This document shows positions 12,737 through 26,094 of a stretch of 64,000 bases of DNA, piece after piece. The first letter of the stretch is position 1; each line of letters opens with the position of its first letter. The notes under the pieces were generated by a model that was given only the letters and a program-made list of their open reading frames with translations, was not told the origin of the DNA and ran no database searches. The DNA is from Sordaria brevicollis (Eukaryota > Ascomycota > Sordariomycetes > Sordariales > Sordariaceae): the NCBI GenBank assembly GCA_033439795.1, contig JAUTDP010000004.1, forward strand, positions 1,798,001 to 1,862,000, written 5' to 3'. The translations under genes and the position numbers were made by a program.

Positions 12737-12860
12737 TGTATATATTTTAATAGCCGACGGCTATTTTGCGCAAAACGGTAATAGACCTCCTCTTACTAAA
12801 GTTCGAGGAGAGGAGACCCACATTTTGTGGGGTGGGTCCGCTGAGCGCCGTAGACGGAGG
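12737..12860 (+). repeat. GC-richer 3' tail of X1, shared with X2
   Basis: From ATTTGTATA through AGACCTCCT, a GTTCG..GGAG block and GAGACCCAC, this segment aligns with 54985-55090 after X2. It keeps TpG and CpA, for example in GACCCACATTTTGTGGGGTG, so RIP stopped near here. The inner part can fold (GACCCAC against GTGGGT). It may be the 3' UTR or end of a duplicated unit. Confidence 0.5.
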
Positions 12861-12863
12861 TTT

Positions 12864-13046
12864 TGTGGAAGAGACTAGCCCAGATTTGGTTATTAGTAGT
12901 TACGTGTAGTATTACGTGGGCGTGCACGGGCTGGGGCATAGGCTCGCGCCTATATATCCAGCCCTCCACGCATACTTCCCATTTCCTCTCCTTCGTACTT
13001 CAACACATATCCTAACCCATACTTAACGTGCACTCAGCCCGTGATA
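12864..13046 (+). repeat. Possible solo LTR or promoter segment
   Basis: This GC-richer block ends in CAGCCCGTGATA and contains a TATATAT box (12951-12957) with a pyrimidine-rich stretch (CTTCCCATTTCCTCTCC). Order and end resemble the LTR of the C family (TATA, CTTCGCTCCCTTTCC, ...CCCGTGATA), and the start TGTGGAAGAGACTAGCCC loosely resembles the C LTR start. No matching 5-bp duplication flanks it. It directly precedes the helicase reading frame, so it could instead be that gene's promoter. Confidence 0.35.
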
Positions 13047-13047
13047 G

Positions 13048-14636
13048 AATAATACGTAAACCCTTTAATAGGGTTATTCTATTTAGCGAAATAGAAACCG
13101 GTAAAACCTTAATTTATAATTTTATTTTATTTATAGAATATTAAAGGCTCTTCGATTTAAAGTAGAAGGGTAAGGTTATATAAATCTACCCTAATATTAT
13201 AATTTTCCTATTTTTTTTAATTCTTTAAACGTTTAAAGAATTATATAATATATTCGGCGATTTTAAAATTTATTATTAGTACGCCGAATTTAATAGTATT
13301 CCGAGGGATAATCCTCGTTATAATAAAACCCTAAATTAAAGTTAATTCGATGAATTAATAATTAAATATATTATAAGCCGCTATAAAGCGGATATTACCC
13401 GGGTTATTATTATTATTATATTTATAACGATTAATTAACGTTAGGGTTTTAAAGGTATAAAGAAAGTTCAAATATTATAAGGGAACCGGGCGTTTAATAT
13501 AGACGGGTATATATAAAGGAAGGATGCTTTTATAAATTAATGTATACGAAATTAAACCTATTAAAATAAAGAAACTAAAATTAAAAGGAAGGCGGAGTAT
13601 TAGGGTTCGGATTTTAATATTAATTCGTTTAAAGCTAATAATAATAATTTAAACGAAGAATTAGGTTTTAAAAATAAAAATTATAATTTAGTATAGAATA
13701 ACGCTATTATAATTAATTTTATTAAAGAGAACGTATAAATTTACCCCTTTTAATATAATATTATTTTCTCCTATAAAAGTAAATTAAAATATAGGTTAAT
13801 TTAATATAATTTTTAAAAAAAAATATAGGTAATTCCGCTCCGTTTAAGGATAATTATAATTTTCGACGTTAAATTTTCGGCTATTATAATCGACGAAGCC
13901 TAATTTACCCGGAATATATTTATTAATATATTTAGGACGATCCGGTTATTATTAATTTTAATACGTTTAATATATTCGGTTACGCCGATGTTAAATAAAT
14001 TAATAAATATACGAATATTTATTATATTTATATAATAGATTAAATTTAATAAATTTTTTAAATTATTTATATTTATTATCGGCGACGAAATAATTACCGC
14101 TCTCGATTTAGCCTAGGACGAATTTTTTATTCCTTTTTTCGAATTTAATAATTTTAATAGCGTTATTAACGGAAGGGTATTAGTTATAAAAATTAATAAA
14201 TTAGAAGAGATTTATTATAATTAGGGGTATTAATAATAATTCTTTTATCCCGATATTTAAAAGGTAATTACCAATTTAGGAAAAATAATTAACGATTTTA
14301 TAATGTTAATTATTAAAGAAATATAAGTATTTATAATTAATAAGGGAATAATAACCTTATTAACGCTATTTAACGGTATAATAATATATTTTTCGTTTAA
14401 TATCCCGTTAATATAGATTAATATTATTTATTTTAATTATAATATTTATATAAAAGTTATTACAGAATATACTAATAGCTTTTTATAATATATTATTAGC
14501 GCGTTTATAATCGATACCGAAGACGGCGAATTTACTTCTAGTAAAGATAATAAAATAATAAATTTAAATATAACGTTAATCCGTCTATTTTAATTCCTCG
14601 CCTAAAATATATATAGCTATTTTATATTATTATAGG
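13048..14636 (+). pseudogene. SNF2-like helicase, segment 1 (ATPase N-lobe)
   Basis: The + frame carries helicase motif I at 13088-13108, now EIETGKT (family DEMGxGKT), a TLI..PSSL-type segment downstream and motif II at 13892-13903 as DEA* (DEAH with the His/Gln codon lost), all in the same phase. This is the SNF2/Rad54-type ATPase fold that remodels protein-DNA complexes in the nucleus. Stops are TAA/TAG of RIP type. Element A inserted at 14636 (TSD ATAGG), and the gene resumes at 29716. RIP implies that a second copy existed. A RecQ identity is unlikely because of the DEAH box and the RIGQQ motif in segment 2. Confidence 0.75.
14632..14636. repeat. TSD of element A (ATAGG)
   Basis: ATAGG before the left LTR is repeated exactly at 29711-29715 after the right LTR. 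It proves that the two LTRs belong to one 15-kb insertion. Confidence 0.9.
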
Positions 14637-14889
14637 TGTTACGAGCGATGTAGTTACGAGAGACAAGTTTAATACGTTGAATCCAGGTCTATTATAGAAT
14701 TACAAAATGAAGAAGAAAAGAAAAAACGAATAAAGGGTGCGCCCTACGCCAGGGTTTTATACTTAGGCGCGGGCGACCTACGAAGGCGGTACGCAATTAT
14801 ATACGTTAATATAATTAACCTTTATTAAATAACCGCCCGAGTAATAACCGGTTTACTAAATAGGGACCCTATCCGTTAGCGCCGTAATA
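14637..14889 (-). repeat. 3' LTR of element A
   Basis: 253 bp, on the + strand TGTTACGAGCGATG...GCGCCGTAATA. It is nearly colinear with 29458-29710, and differences are RIP-type transitions. The next bases on its right, CTACCCCCCCT (14889-14899), are the complement of a polypurine tract, which sets the minus orientation. Confidence 0.92.
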
Positions 14890-15029
14890 CTACCCCCCCT
14901 TCCGAAAAAGATTCGCCCCGAATTTTCGAAATATTAGAATTATTATTATATATAAAGTGGGTCCCTTATTTCTTAGCGCCTACTATCCTCTTTAGCCTCT
15001 TTATACCCTTCCTTAAAGGAACGTTATTA

Positions 15030-15290
15030 TCCGGGTAATTTTTATTAAACTCCTCTATTTCCGCCTTTTATAATTATTCTTTTAAACGTAGTAGTAGGCT
15101 TAAATATTTTAAGTACGCTTCGTAGTAGGTTTATAATAATTTAAATAAATTCTTAAAATTTTTAACGTTATAAAATTTTGGGTCCGGGTTATATCCCTTC
15201 TAATTTATTCGGTATTAGAATTTACTAAAATATACCCGAAAAATTAGAATTTCTTCTATTTCCTATTTAATATTATTATTAATATATTTT
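15030..15290 (-). other. Chromodomain of element A
   Basis: The minus strand reads IEEILIFRVYFSKF*YRI, then KGYNPDPKFYNVKNFKN and a YLSLLLRLKE tail. This matches the element 1 domain in order and spacing. The Trp before KGY and the Gln codons are now stops. Confidence 0.8.
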
Positions 15291-18200
15291 CCTATTAATT
15301 CTTCTAATTTTTAACCGGGTAATAAATTATTAGGGTATTTCTTTAATTAATTTGTATAGAAAATGTCCGTTCCTTTTTACCCTTTTAAAACCTTTAATTT
15401 AAACGAATAATTATACTTTTCTTTAATTTTAAAGTACCGGTTAATTAAAGGAAAGTCGAATTTATAATTTAACCGGTCGGTAAATTCGCTCTATTTAATA
15501 ATAAATATTTTATTTTTAAAACCGAAATCCAAAACGCGCCGATATTTATTTATTTATTTAATTATCCATTCTTAGGCCTTAATAATATATTCCCTAGCTT
15601 TCTCTACGAAATTTCGAATCCGCTTTATTATTCTTTATATATCCTTATAATTAAATTTCTCCCTAATCGTTAACCGAACGCCGTTAAAATTTATACGTAC
15701 TTCCTAATTTAGGGTATTAAATATAGGGAACCCTTTTAATATTTTATATAATTATATTCTTCTTAAATTATTATATAATATCCTTATTTAAACGGCGTTT
15801 ATTATTAAGATTATTTCCGATTAATTATTTTAAAAATAGTTAACGAAAGGATGAAAACGTTAATCGAAATATTCGTTTATAATTTCCGTTTATTCTATAA
15901 TTTAATTATAACCCGAAGAAGTTAATTTCTATTAAATATTGAAAATTTTTATCAATTCGTTTATAAAATTTAAAATAAATTAGGGACTTTTATCCGAAAT
16001 AATTTCGTTTAATAAATTATAAATATAATATAAATTTTTATAATATATACGGGTTATATCCTTAGCGGTTATTATAATAAAATAAAGGATAATTTATAAT
16101 ATTTTACTTAATCGGTCTATTATTACGAATACGTTATCGAATCCCTACTTATCCTTAAATATCGATTTAAAATTTATAATTAAGTTCTATTAAGTACGCT
16201 AGGCCGTCGGAATAAGTTTTAATTTACCGGGTATTTTATTATAGGGAACCTTCGAAATATAATATATTACGCAATTAGCGACGAAATAATCGATATTACC
16301 GGTTATCCTTAATTATTAATATTATATAGTAATTAAGCGTTTTATTTTATTCCAACCCAGATAAACGGTAATAATCTTCGCGTATAATTTATAAATAATT
16401 TAGGTTTTTAAAATACTAAACGGTATAATAAATTTATTAAAATAGGTAAGGATTTTATTAATAATAAATTAATATCCGTTTTCCCCCCTTTTAATTATAT
16501 TTCGGTAGATTTTTAAATTTAAGTAAATTTTATTTTCGAATATAAAACGATTTATTAACAAGTATTCCTTTAAACGTTTTTCGTAGTTACCCTCTGCAAT
16601 TTTTAGATTAATTTCTATAAAGGCTTTTAAAGACGAAATAAACGCGTAAATAATAATAATATTATTAATTATATCGTTAAGCTATATTATACGGCCGTTT
16701 TTTAAATTTTTAAAGAATTAGAGGGTACATTGAGCTTCCTATTTAGCTTTTTAATTTTTTAAATTTTCCACCTTCTTTAATAAAGTATTAATAATTTTAT
16801 TCTCCCTTTTTAATCGATATAATATAACGAAATAATATTAGGATAAGAATTCCGCTTAGTTTATTTACTATAAATTTAGAAATTTTTTAATATTAAATTA
16901 TTTAAGCGTTTCGTTATCCGTAAAAATTAAGAAAGGTTCGTATAACCCGATGAATTTTACCCGTTAATATTATAAGGTTTTAACGATAATTATTAATTTT
17001 TTATTATAAATTGAGTAATTATATTCTATTTTATATATAGTCTCGGAATAGAAAGTAACCGGACGCTATTCGTTATTAATTAACTAGGATAAAATTCCCG
17101 CTATTATTCTATTTAAAGCGTTTATTTCTACCTATATTGGCCGTTTATATTTAAAATACGCTAGGATAAGTATTAATAATAATCGTCCTTTAAATTCCTC
17201 GAAGGTAATTTAATAATTTTTATTCTAATTAAAGATTTCTCCTTTTCTTATTATTACCGTTAATAATTTAACAATCCGGCTATAATTTTTAACGAAACGC
17301 CGGTAAAAATTATAAAACCCTAAAAAGGATTGTATTCTTTATATATTTATTAAAACCTATTAGTTTTTTATAACCGCAATCTTTTAAAGGTCGACGGATA
17401 CGCTATTAATTCCAATAATAAAATTTAAGAATTTAATCTTTTCGACGTAGAATTCGTATTTATTTAAATCCGCTTATAATTTCGCTATTTCCAATTTAAT
17501 TAATACCTTTTTAACGTAAATTTTATATTCTTTTAAATTATTCGAAAAAATAAAGATATTATCAATATACGCATTATAGAAATTATTAAAATATTTTATT
17601 AATATTTTATTAATATATTATTAGAATATTAACGGCTTATTAATTAATTTAAAGGGTAGGACTTTATATTTATATATATTGTATTTCGTTTAGAATATTA
17701 TAAGTTCTTCGTCGTTAGGGTATATACGGATTCGATAGAAGGTTTATTTAATATCGATTTTCGAAAAAATTTTCGCTTAATTAATTTTAGTAATAATTTT
17801 ATTAATTAAGGGAAGAAAGTACTTATTTTTCTTTATAATAGCGTTAAGTTTCCGATAATTTATATAAAACTTTAATTTACTGTTAGCTTTAAATATAAAG
17901 AGGATAGGCGTAATTTAAAGTATAGAATTATTTTCGATAAAGCCTTTAATTAGCGCTTTATTTACGTATTTTTAATAAGCCTTTAATTTATCGATCGATA
18001 TTTTGTATAATAAATTATATTTAAAGTCTTTAAATTTTATTCCGTCCGTTAAATTAATTTTATAATTATTAATATAATAATCTAATAAAATATTAAATTC
18101 CTTCTTATTAAATACGTTTAAGTATTTATAAGCGTATTTAAAGATTTTTTTTTTAATTCGTTCGCGTAATTTTACTTTATCTTTAACGAAGGTTTATTTT

Positions 18201-18559
18201 TTATAATCGTTAATAAATTAATCGAATTCGTAAAGATTAATTACCTTTATATATTTTTATTTAATAAATATAAGAAAAATATCGGTATTAATTATTATAA
18301 GGTCGTTATGATATTTATATTATTTTACGCTATTTCTTTTTAATCGGTATCGGCTTTACGCGTCTTCGCTTTAGAGGGGGTCGTTTTTTCGTTTAATTTT
18401 TAATATTTTAATATATTCTCGTCGCGTAGGTATTACGTTTTCCTCCTCTATCCTTAAGGCGCGTTAATTTAATAATTATCGTTCTATTTTTATTAGATTT
18501 TTATTTTCTTTACGTTAGATTAATTATTCTTTTAATTTTTCGAATAATTCGATCGGTCG

Positions 18560-18564
18560 GCCGG
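18560..18564. repeat. TSD of element B (GCCGG)
   Basis: GCCGG precedes the left LTR and recurs at 26395-26399 after the right LTR. Confidence 0.9.
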
Positions 18565-18864
18565 TGATATGGACTGCTTTCGCCTTAAAGAATAACCCTG
18601 CAATTAATGTAAAAGTAAGTAATATTATTCCTATATAAAGCGTAATATCGAAAGAAGAATTAGAAAGAATGTGCGCCCGTATACGAAAGGAAGGATATCC
18701 TTTCGTAGAAAGCCCACTCTTCCTAAGCCACGTCGGACCCACTTCCGTAGTCGCGATCGCAATAACCTTGCCGGCCCGGCACGCCGGGCCGCCATGGCAT
18801 TCAACATACACTTTTACTACCATATATAACCTTATACTATATATATATAAAACGTTCCGTATTA
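18565..18864 (-). repeat. 3' LTR of element B
   Basis: 300 bp, TGATATGGACTGC...CCGTATTA on the + strand, preceded by GCCGG. It contains a perfect GC hairpin, GGCCCGGC-AC-GCCGGGCC (18773-18790), and ACGAAAGGA/TCCTTTCGT (18683-18706). Read in the element's direction, a TATATATATA stretch lies near the LTR start. Open frames on both strands here are incidental. Confidence 0.92.
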
Positions 18865-18899
18865 AATCCCGGCTCATTAAAAGAAAACCGTACTATCTT

Positions 18900-21800
18900 T
18901 AATCGTCCTCCTTATCTGCGATTATAAACGTTTCTTTCTTAATCCTCTAAAACGACTTCTACCGTATTTTAAATTAGGTTATCCTCTATTATAATTTTAA
19001 TACTCCTTTATTAAATCGTAAATATTACCTAACCGGTCTTCCTTTATTTATTAATTATATTAATAGCTTTATCCTTTCTATTTAATTAAAAATTTCAATT
19101 TTCCTTTTACTTCCTTATATTTAAAAATAACCTCTACCTTATATTCGTTATTGAATTATAAATCCTCGATTAAATTTAATAGTAATAATTTCCTTCCGAA
19201 TATATTATCGCCGTTGGGAGCCAACGATAAATACGCGATTAAAATAATAGGATAAATCTTTATACTTTCCGGAAGTTTAAAACGATATATTAAATTGCCT
19301 ACTTTATTAAATACCTTATATAATCTTAAACGTTATTAAAATAATTTATATAATAAATTTCCTAAATAATAATAGCCGTAGTATAATTATAAAAATACTT
19401 TATCGCCTTTTTTAAATTAAATATTATAATAATAATCGTCGTACTTCCTTTTCGCATTAGCGGTAGCGAAATTTATAATTAAAATAGTATTTTATCGTAA
19501 GTATTCCTTAATTACGGGCGCCTTTAAATTGTAATTTAACGGGAATAATATATTTAATAGGCCCAGAAATTTAAATCTATATAATTATTCGTATAATAAT
19601 ATATTTACTAATTAAATTAACGCACTATTTAAATTCTATTATAATAAGGGGAATATATCGTACTAATTTAAATCGGAATATATAAAATAATAAAAACGGA
19701 TAATAATTTCGACGGTTTAATTCTTACGCTCTAATAATCTATTTACTTATAAATAATAAATAATTATTATTATTAATTTCGTACCCTATATTTTCCAAAT
19801 TCTAATTTATAAATTTAAAATAAATTTCTAATTATAATTGGAAATAATACCTTTAAATATATTCTAATTATTTAATAAGAATTATCGTATTAATAATTTA
19901 CCCTATTCCTCGGCCGTATACGTCGAATATCTTAGAATAAATAATATTCGTTTAATAAATTAATCGGTAATAAATATTAGGGTATTAAACACTTCGTATT
20001 TATCGATCTTCTATAAGGAATTAATTACTAATATTTCGGATAAGTTTATAATAAAATTAAAAATTATAATACTCATTAGCAAGCTATACTCCGGGCGAAT
20101 AATTTAATAACTCCTATTTAGCGGGTTTTGACTTATTTAATTTAATTAATAATTAAAGTAATATTTAAAATATTTTTTAACTAAACTAATTTTATAAAGA
20201 ATAGCTAAGTTTCGAAGGTTGTATATTATTCTTTACTTTCCGAAATAATATTTATCGTTATATATTACTTATAATATTTTTTTAACGTATCTAAACGGTA
20301 TATATAATATTTTCAATCCATTTAACTGGTTATAATAAATTAATTAAATATTTTTATTAATAACGAATAAATACTTAAAGCGCGAAAGTATTCTACCGTC
20401 CTCGGTAACCTCCCCCAAATTTACTAAAATTCTAACGAATTTCTTATTTTTATAATACTCCTTCACTATTTTTTCCTAAAATATATTATCTATCTTTACT
20501 TCTATTATAAATAATACTTATTCGGTTAGGCTATAGTCCTTATCGTTTCTCTATAAATTATTTAGGGCGGGTTCTCTATCGGGATTCTACTTTCCCTTAA
20601 TTTTTAAACGGTTAAAAGCGTTTAATACGAAATTAAATTTACTAAGGATATAGAATATTTATAAATTATATTAGCTTAAATAAATTAAAGCGTTAATTAA
20701 ATGCCGATTTTTACAGTCCGTAAACGTAATACATAAGTTAATCTATTTTATAATACCTTTAATTACTAAATAGTCCGTTAATATAATAATAAATTAATTA
20801 ACGGAATAAATAATAATACGTAAACGTCGGATTATTTATACGAAATATATAACCTCTAATTTTAAAGGGCTATAACGTATTTCGGCCTTAATAAAATACT
20901 TATTTAAAAATATTATAAAGAAGATTTGGCTAATTAATATTTAAATTCCCGGTTACTATTTATATTTATTTTTTAAATAAAATATTATAACGTTAAAGCC
21001 CCTCTTAAACGAACCGTTAATTTAAATAAAAAGTTATTTATTAAAGTCGTAATAATAGAAAATATTAAGCTTCTTTCTATTATTGGATTTATATAACGCC
21101 TCTTATAATGCCCTAAAAAATTCTAATTCTACGGAAGTAAGGTCGAATTTTATAAATACGTAATAATAATTATATTTACTTATATTACTTACAATTACCT
21201 TTCCTAATTCCCTACCCTTAATTAGCAAAACTACCTTTTATTTTTATAATAATTTTAATAATTAAATATAATAAAAAATAAAATAGTAAAGAAAACCGGA
21301 ATTCCTAATATAGTACTCTAGAGCCTTTAATTAATTTAAGAATTTTAAATTCTTTAACGCCGTAATACGTTTAATTATTATTATTAAACCTAAGGCGTTT
21401 ACTTTAAAGCTTAATAATTCAACGTTCGGATAACTTAAATAAAATTTTTTAGGAGAAATAAAAATTCCCTTCTCCGTAAATAAACCGAAGATAGCCTTTA
21501 AATATTCTAAATATTCTTCTAAAATATTAAACGCAATAATAATATCGTTAATAAACGCTTAGTAATAATTTTTATATAGAGTTAACAATTAATTTATAAA
21601 TTATTATATATATATTAATAAATTTCGAAATTTTATTAATATAATTATTAGTATTTCGAAGCCTTTATAATTAATAAGCGTTAATTTATTGTAATAAAGT
21701 AATTATATTCCAAATTAATAAAAAAAAGATATAACGTCGATAATTATAATATAGCCTTTCTCCTTTAAGCGAGCGATAACCTCTAATTAGAGCGGGAGGG

Positions 21801-24800
21801 GGTAATTATTAAATATTATAATACGGTTTAAAATTCGCAAATCGATAACTAATCTACTTTTAACCTTATTTTTTATTATCTTCTATATTATAAAAATTAA
21901 ATAAACGAACGGAATAGCCTCTTTATACTATTTTATCTTACCCTATATATAGAATTTATCGAATATTTCGTTTATAATTATTTAATCCTTCTTATTTAAT
22001 AAATATATACAGGTATTAATTTTCTAATTTTATTATCCTTCGATTAATAAAACTTTTATTATATCCTCCTCCAGAATTTCAATTATATAACCTTCCTCCT
22101 ACATTTCCTTATATTTATAAATAAAATTTATAAACTCTTCGAACTCCTCCTTCGAATATTTACTATATACGTAAATTCCTTATTTTAAAATAATATCGGG
22201 GACGTCGCTATTTATATAGATATTTAAAATCGAATATTTTTTAAAGATATATAATTTTTTTTCTAATTTACTTTTAGATTCGGCCTATTCCTTTAATTCG
22301 TTCTCCTCCGCTTATTTTTTTAACTCCTTTTCGACTTCCTTTTATAAATTAATTTACAATTTAATCGTTTCGGCGTAATAAATACTAATAAAAAACATTA
22401 AATCGGCACCCTATATAATCGATTAAATAAAGGTATTAAATTCGAATTCCCCGCCGAACGGTATAATTAGTAAATTAAAGACCGTAAAGTAGATTCTTCG
22501 CCTTAAATCTAAAAAAGGGCCTTTAATAATTAAAGTTTAATAAATTATTATAGCTCTCTATACTCTATTTTAGGAAGCTCAAAAAAACGTACCCTCTTTA
22601 TTCTTAATAATTATATTAATATTAAAACGTTTATTAATAATAGTAGTACCCTACGTATTATTTTTAATTAATACTATTATAAGGGTCTTTACATCGATAA
22701 TTATATTAATTGCTAAAGCGTATTTAATATTGAATATAAAATTTTATCCTTTAAATAATAGTTTATAATTTATTAATAAATATACTTATTAACCGGGAAA
22801 TAAAATAACCTTCTTCGTAATAATAACCTTTCGTATATACGGAATATATTTATAATTAACGGAAAAAAGTAGGGTAAATTAATTTATAATTTTAAATTTT
22901 ACTATTTTAATAAAATAATTAATATAATTTTACTTCGTATTTATAAAATCGTTAACGAATAATAATTTAACGGATAAATTCGAAATAATTTAAACAAATT
23001 TGACCATTTTTATTAATATCGGCTTACTATTCTTAATACCGATTAAATATAAATAAAATATAACCTACTCTTCAATTAATTAAAAACTTTTAATACCTTT
23101 AATATAATATAATTACTTATATTCAATTATATAATTAAATGTATTAAGAAATTCCTTATTAATTATAAATTTACTAATTTTTAAATTAATATATACTTCG
23201 GTACTAATTCTTAAAAGGTCCGCTTTAACCTTAATACGAAAATAAATATAATTTAAAAGGGGGTTATTTTTAATATTTTATTTATCTATTAATTCGGCTT
23301 CCTCTATATCGTATAATTCTAATTCTAAATTATCCTTTTCTATAATTAAATAAAATATATCTAACGGCGCCCCGTAAATATATCCATTTTTTAAATTTTT
23401 ATAATACTTCCTATAGCGAAAAAGAATATTCCTCGATATAATATAATATCTATAATAAACGCAAATATCCCACCAGGGCTAAATAATCGCTACTTCTTAT
23501 TAAGCCCTCTTATTAAATTTATATTAATAAGAGTATTTTCGGGCTTCAATATCGGAAAAGAAGGTACTATAATATTTATAATATATTAAGGCTATATTAT
23601 ATATAATATACGCAATTTCGTCGCCGGATTCGGAAACTATAAATATAATTAATATAATATTATTATTTTCCTCATCTTCGCCGACGTAATAAATTTATTC
23701 TTATTATTTAAATAATTTATACTTTCGGCGGTCGAATTATTATAAACGATTCGTATTACCGCCAATATTATTTTAATAATTATTATTAAATTACCGTTAG
23801 AATAATTTAATTAATTAAATAATATCCTCAAATTTATTATCCTTTTTATCGGCGTCCTTTTTAAACGAAAAGGAAACGTATTTTACGAAAGGGTAACGTT
23901 TAACGGCCGTAAATATAAAAATTGCCCTAACCTCCTCTACCTTACAATTATAATTAAAATATATATTAAAAGAATAGAATATACGGAAATAAAATTAAAT
24001 ATAAAAATCTATTTAATTCTAAATTTATATTATTACTCCCTTCTAATTTAATATATCTTTACCAAAAATACCTATAATCTTACTTAACTGTATTTACTTA
24101 TTAATAAAAATAAATAACGTATTCTCGTCGGTAATTATATCCTTTAAAATAATAATACCTATAATAAATTTCTTAATAATAATAACCGAATCGGGGGCTT
24201 ACCTATCGGTTAAAACGTTAATCAAATTATCTAAAAATCCCTAACGGAGCGCGCGCTTATCTTCCAATAATACCTCAGTAATTTATTAATGTATAACCGG
24301 GCCGCTTAATAGAATTTAAATTATTTATAAAATTTATTATTCTATAAATTCGGTAATATATTCGTCTTCCGTAAATAAATAAAAATAATTAATAAAGTAA
24401 TAAATATTTTATTAAGGACGCCGTCGCTTTCGGCTTTAGGATAATAGGCGAGGGAATAATATCGTCGGCCTAAAGAAATTTATAATTAATAGGCTTTCTA
24501 ATTATAGTAAGGGGAAAACTAATAATTATTAAAAACGATAGGTTTTTTTTAAGAGTATTAAAAAATCCGGAGAAATATATAAACGATAATTAGGGGTATA
24601 ATCCTATTAAATACATTTATATTAAGCCGGCTAAATAATTACTTCGGTAAATAATTATATCCTAAGAATTCTCAATTAGAACGAAGGAATTACTTTAATT
24701 ATACTCGTAAATAAATTATAACTAATATGGAGAGAAATAGTAAAATATATTAAACGGCGGACGAAGGATATTTTACTTTAATTAAATAGTATAATATACT

Positions 24801-25600
24801 ATATTAGTAATTACGTTCGTTATATTATCCTTAGGACTTAAATAATAATTAATATATAATAACGCTATTAATAAAGCCTTTAAAGATTAGTAATTATAGT
24901 TAAACGTAATATAAACGTTAAATAATCGCGTAGAAGTAGTTTATAATATACGATAATTAATAATTTCGTCTATTTTATTTATTATTATTCTAAACGTAAT
25001 TGCGAAGCCTTTTTCTATATTATTAATTTTTATTTCTAATTTTTAATACCTTTAATTATTAATTTAATTAAAATTTTCTATTACATTCTCTATATTTTTA
25101 ATACGTTACTTATATTTATCGATTTTATTTTTCAAATAATTAATATTTTTATTAATGCGGGCGTTTTCCTACTTCGCGTACTCGGTTATAATTATAATAT
25201 ATTTTATAAATTCGATATTAATTCCCAATTTCTTTAATAAAGTCGGCGAAAGTAATTTAATAAGATTATTGAAAATAGCGTTATAGTTGAGGTTTTATTA
25301 CTATTCGGGCAATATATTTATTATTTTTAAATTACGTTTATTATATTCGTTAAAGGATTGGGCGCGTATATTTCTAATTATAGTTCGGATATCGTACAGG
25401 GTTATAAATTACTTTAAAGGATAGGTAACGTTATAATTAGACTTCGTACTATTATTATAATAATTATTTTACGATATTTTATTTATTTTTAAAAATTATT
25501 AACGTCGTAATAAAAAAGTATTATTAAAGATATTTATAATAAAAGAGGAAGAAGCCTATTTTTTATTTAAATTCGAAAACGGGGGGAAACTTTTAGCGTC
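18900..25600 (-). pseudogene. Element B gag-pol relic
   Basis: Minus strand, right to left: a knuckle-like segment near 23680-23730 (YYVGEDE, Cys changed to Tyr); RT at about 21300-22000 with VIDLRILNRI and box FIND at 21544-21555 (FIDD expected); RNase H near 20750-21050; integrase with RKN*TVEIIIRFYYFIY and NLNSALI near 19700-20150; a GPY-like HLSPAP-type tail; chromodomain at 18985-19153 (NEYKVEVIFKYKEVKGKLKF). Everything is riddled with RIP stops. Boundaries of gag are unclear because 22000-25500 is heavily degraded. Confidence 0.8.
18985..19153 (-). other. Chromodomain of element B
   Basis: Reads EYKVEVIFKYKEVKGKLKF, then LIK*KG*SY (former WKGW) and ends near LGNIYDLIKEY. This is the canonical chromodomain pattern with aromatic positions changed to stops. 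Confidence 0.8.
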
Positions 25601-25693
25601 GAAGGTATTTCGTATTTAATAGCGAGAGCCTCGGATTTAAGTAATAAAAGCGTATAAAAGTTTAAAATTCGTTAAGCGGGGGAAATTTCGTAA

Positions 25694-25850
25694 TTTACCT
25701 AAATTCGGCTACTTAATTTTAAAGATATTTATAATCTACCTAAATTCAATTAATAGGAAAGATATCGTTACGATTTATTTAAATTCGATTAGTCGGATAA
25801 ATATTCGTTTAATTTACCCAAATTCAATTAATTAAACGGATAAAGATATT
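25694..25850 (-). repeat. 39-41-bp degenerate tandem repeat in the 5' leader of element B
   Basis: The core TTTACCCAAATTCGATT (variants TTTACCTAAATTCGG, CTACCTAAATTCAAT, TTATTTAAATTCGATT) starts at 25694, 25735, 25774 and 25813, with one more copy at 26029. It lies between the coding part and the 5' LTR of B. Confidence 0.65.
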
Positions 25851-26094
25851 TAATAACCTATTACGATTTAACTATTTCGATAGGGGGAAGCGCGGATTTA
25901 TTTTACCTATTACAATTCGGCGCAATAGAGGGGGTTATCGGGGGGGCGTTATAACCTACTACGATTCGGATATTTTACAATACTCTCTAATATACGATAA
26001 TCGGCTAAATTCGTAAATTTCTATACGATTTACCCAAATTCGATCGTTAAAGAAAAGAAAAGGTAATTGGATTAAAGTCGTTATAATTACTATA

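Larger units (their letters stand above)
14900..18564 (-). pseudogene. Element A pol relic, C-terminal part (RT-RH-INT-chromodomain)
   Basis: On the minus strand the RT reads KIFSKIDIK*TFYRIRIYP and the catalytic box YIDN (17558-17569; YIDD expected). The frame runs on to VKKVLIKLEIAKL and KYEFYVEKIKFLNFIIGINS. Integrase shows VANCVIYYISKVPYNK (zinc finger with Cys changed to Tyr), then KSIFKDK*GFDNVFVIIDRL near 16080-16330 and EIISDKSP, the second catalytic Asp block, near 15990. A chromodomain follows (about 15030-15290). RIP stops are frequent. The N-terminal half of the polyprotein lies right of element B. Confidence 0.87.

Noticed and set aside
13048..14636. RecQ-type subtelomeric helicase
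   Set aside because: DEAH box, C-lobe AAGLN and RIGQQ-PVE order fit SNF2 and not RecQ.
14881..14900. tRNA or rRNA genes anywhere in the window
   Set aside because: No cloverleaf, B-box pair or rRNA core sequence was seen; GC-rich patches such as this one are LTR ends and polypurine complements.
18524..18902. Open frames on both strands in the B LTR (also 26090-26353)
   Set aside because: They lie within the paired 300-bp LTRs and exist because a GC-rich hairpin region lacks stops.
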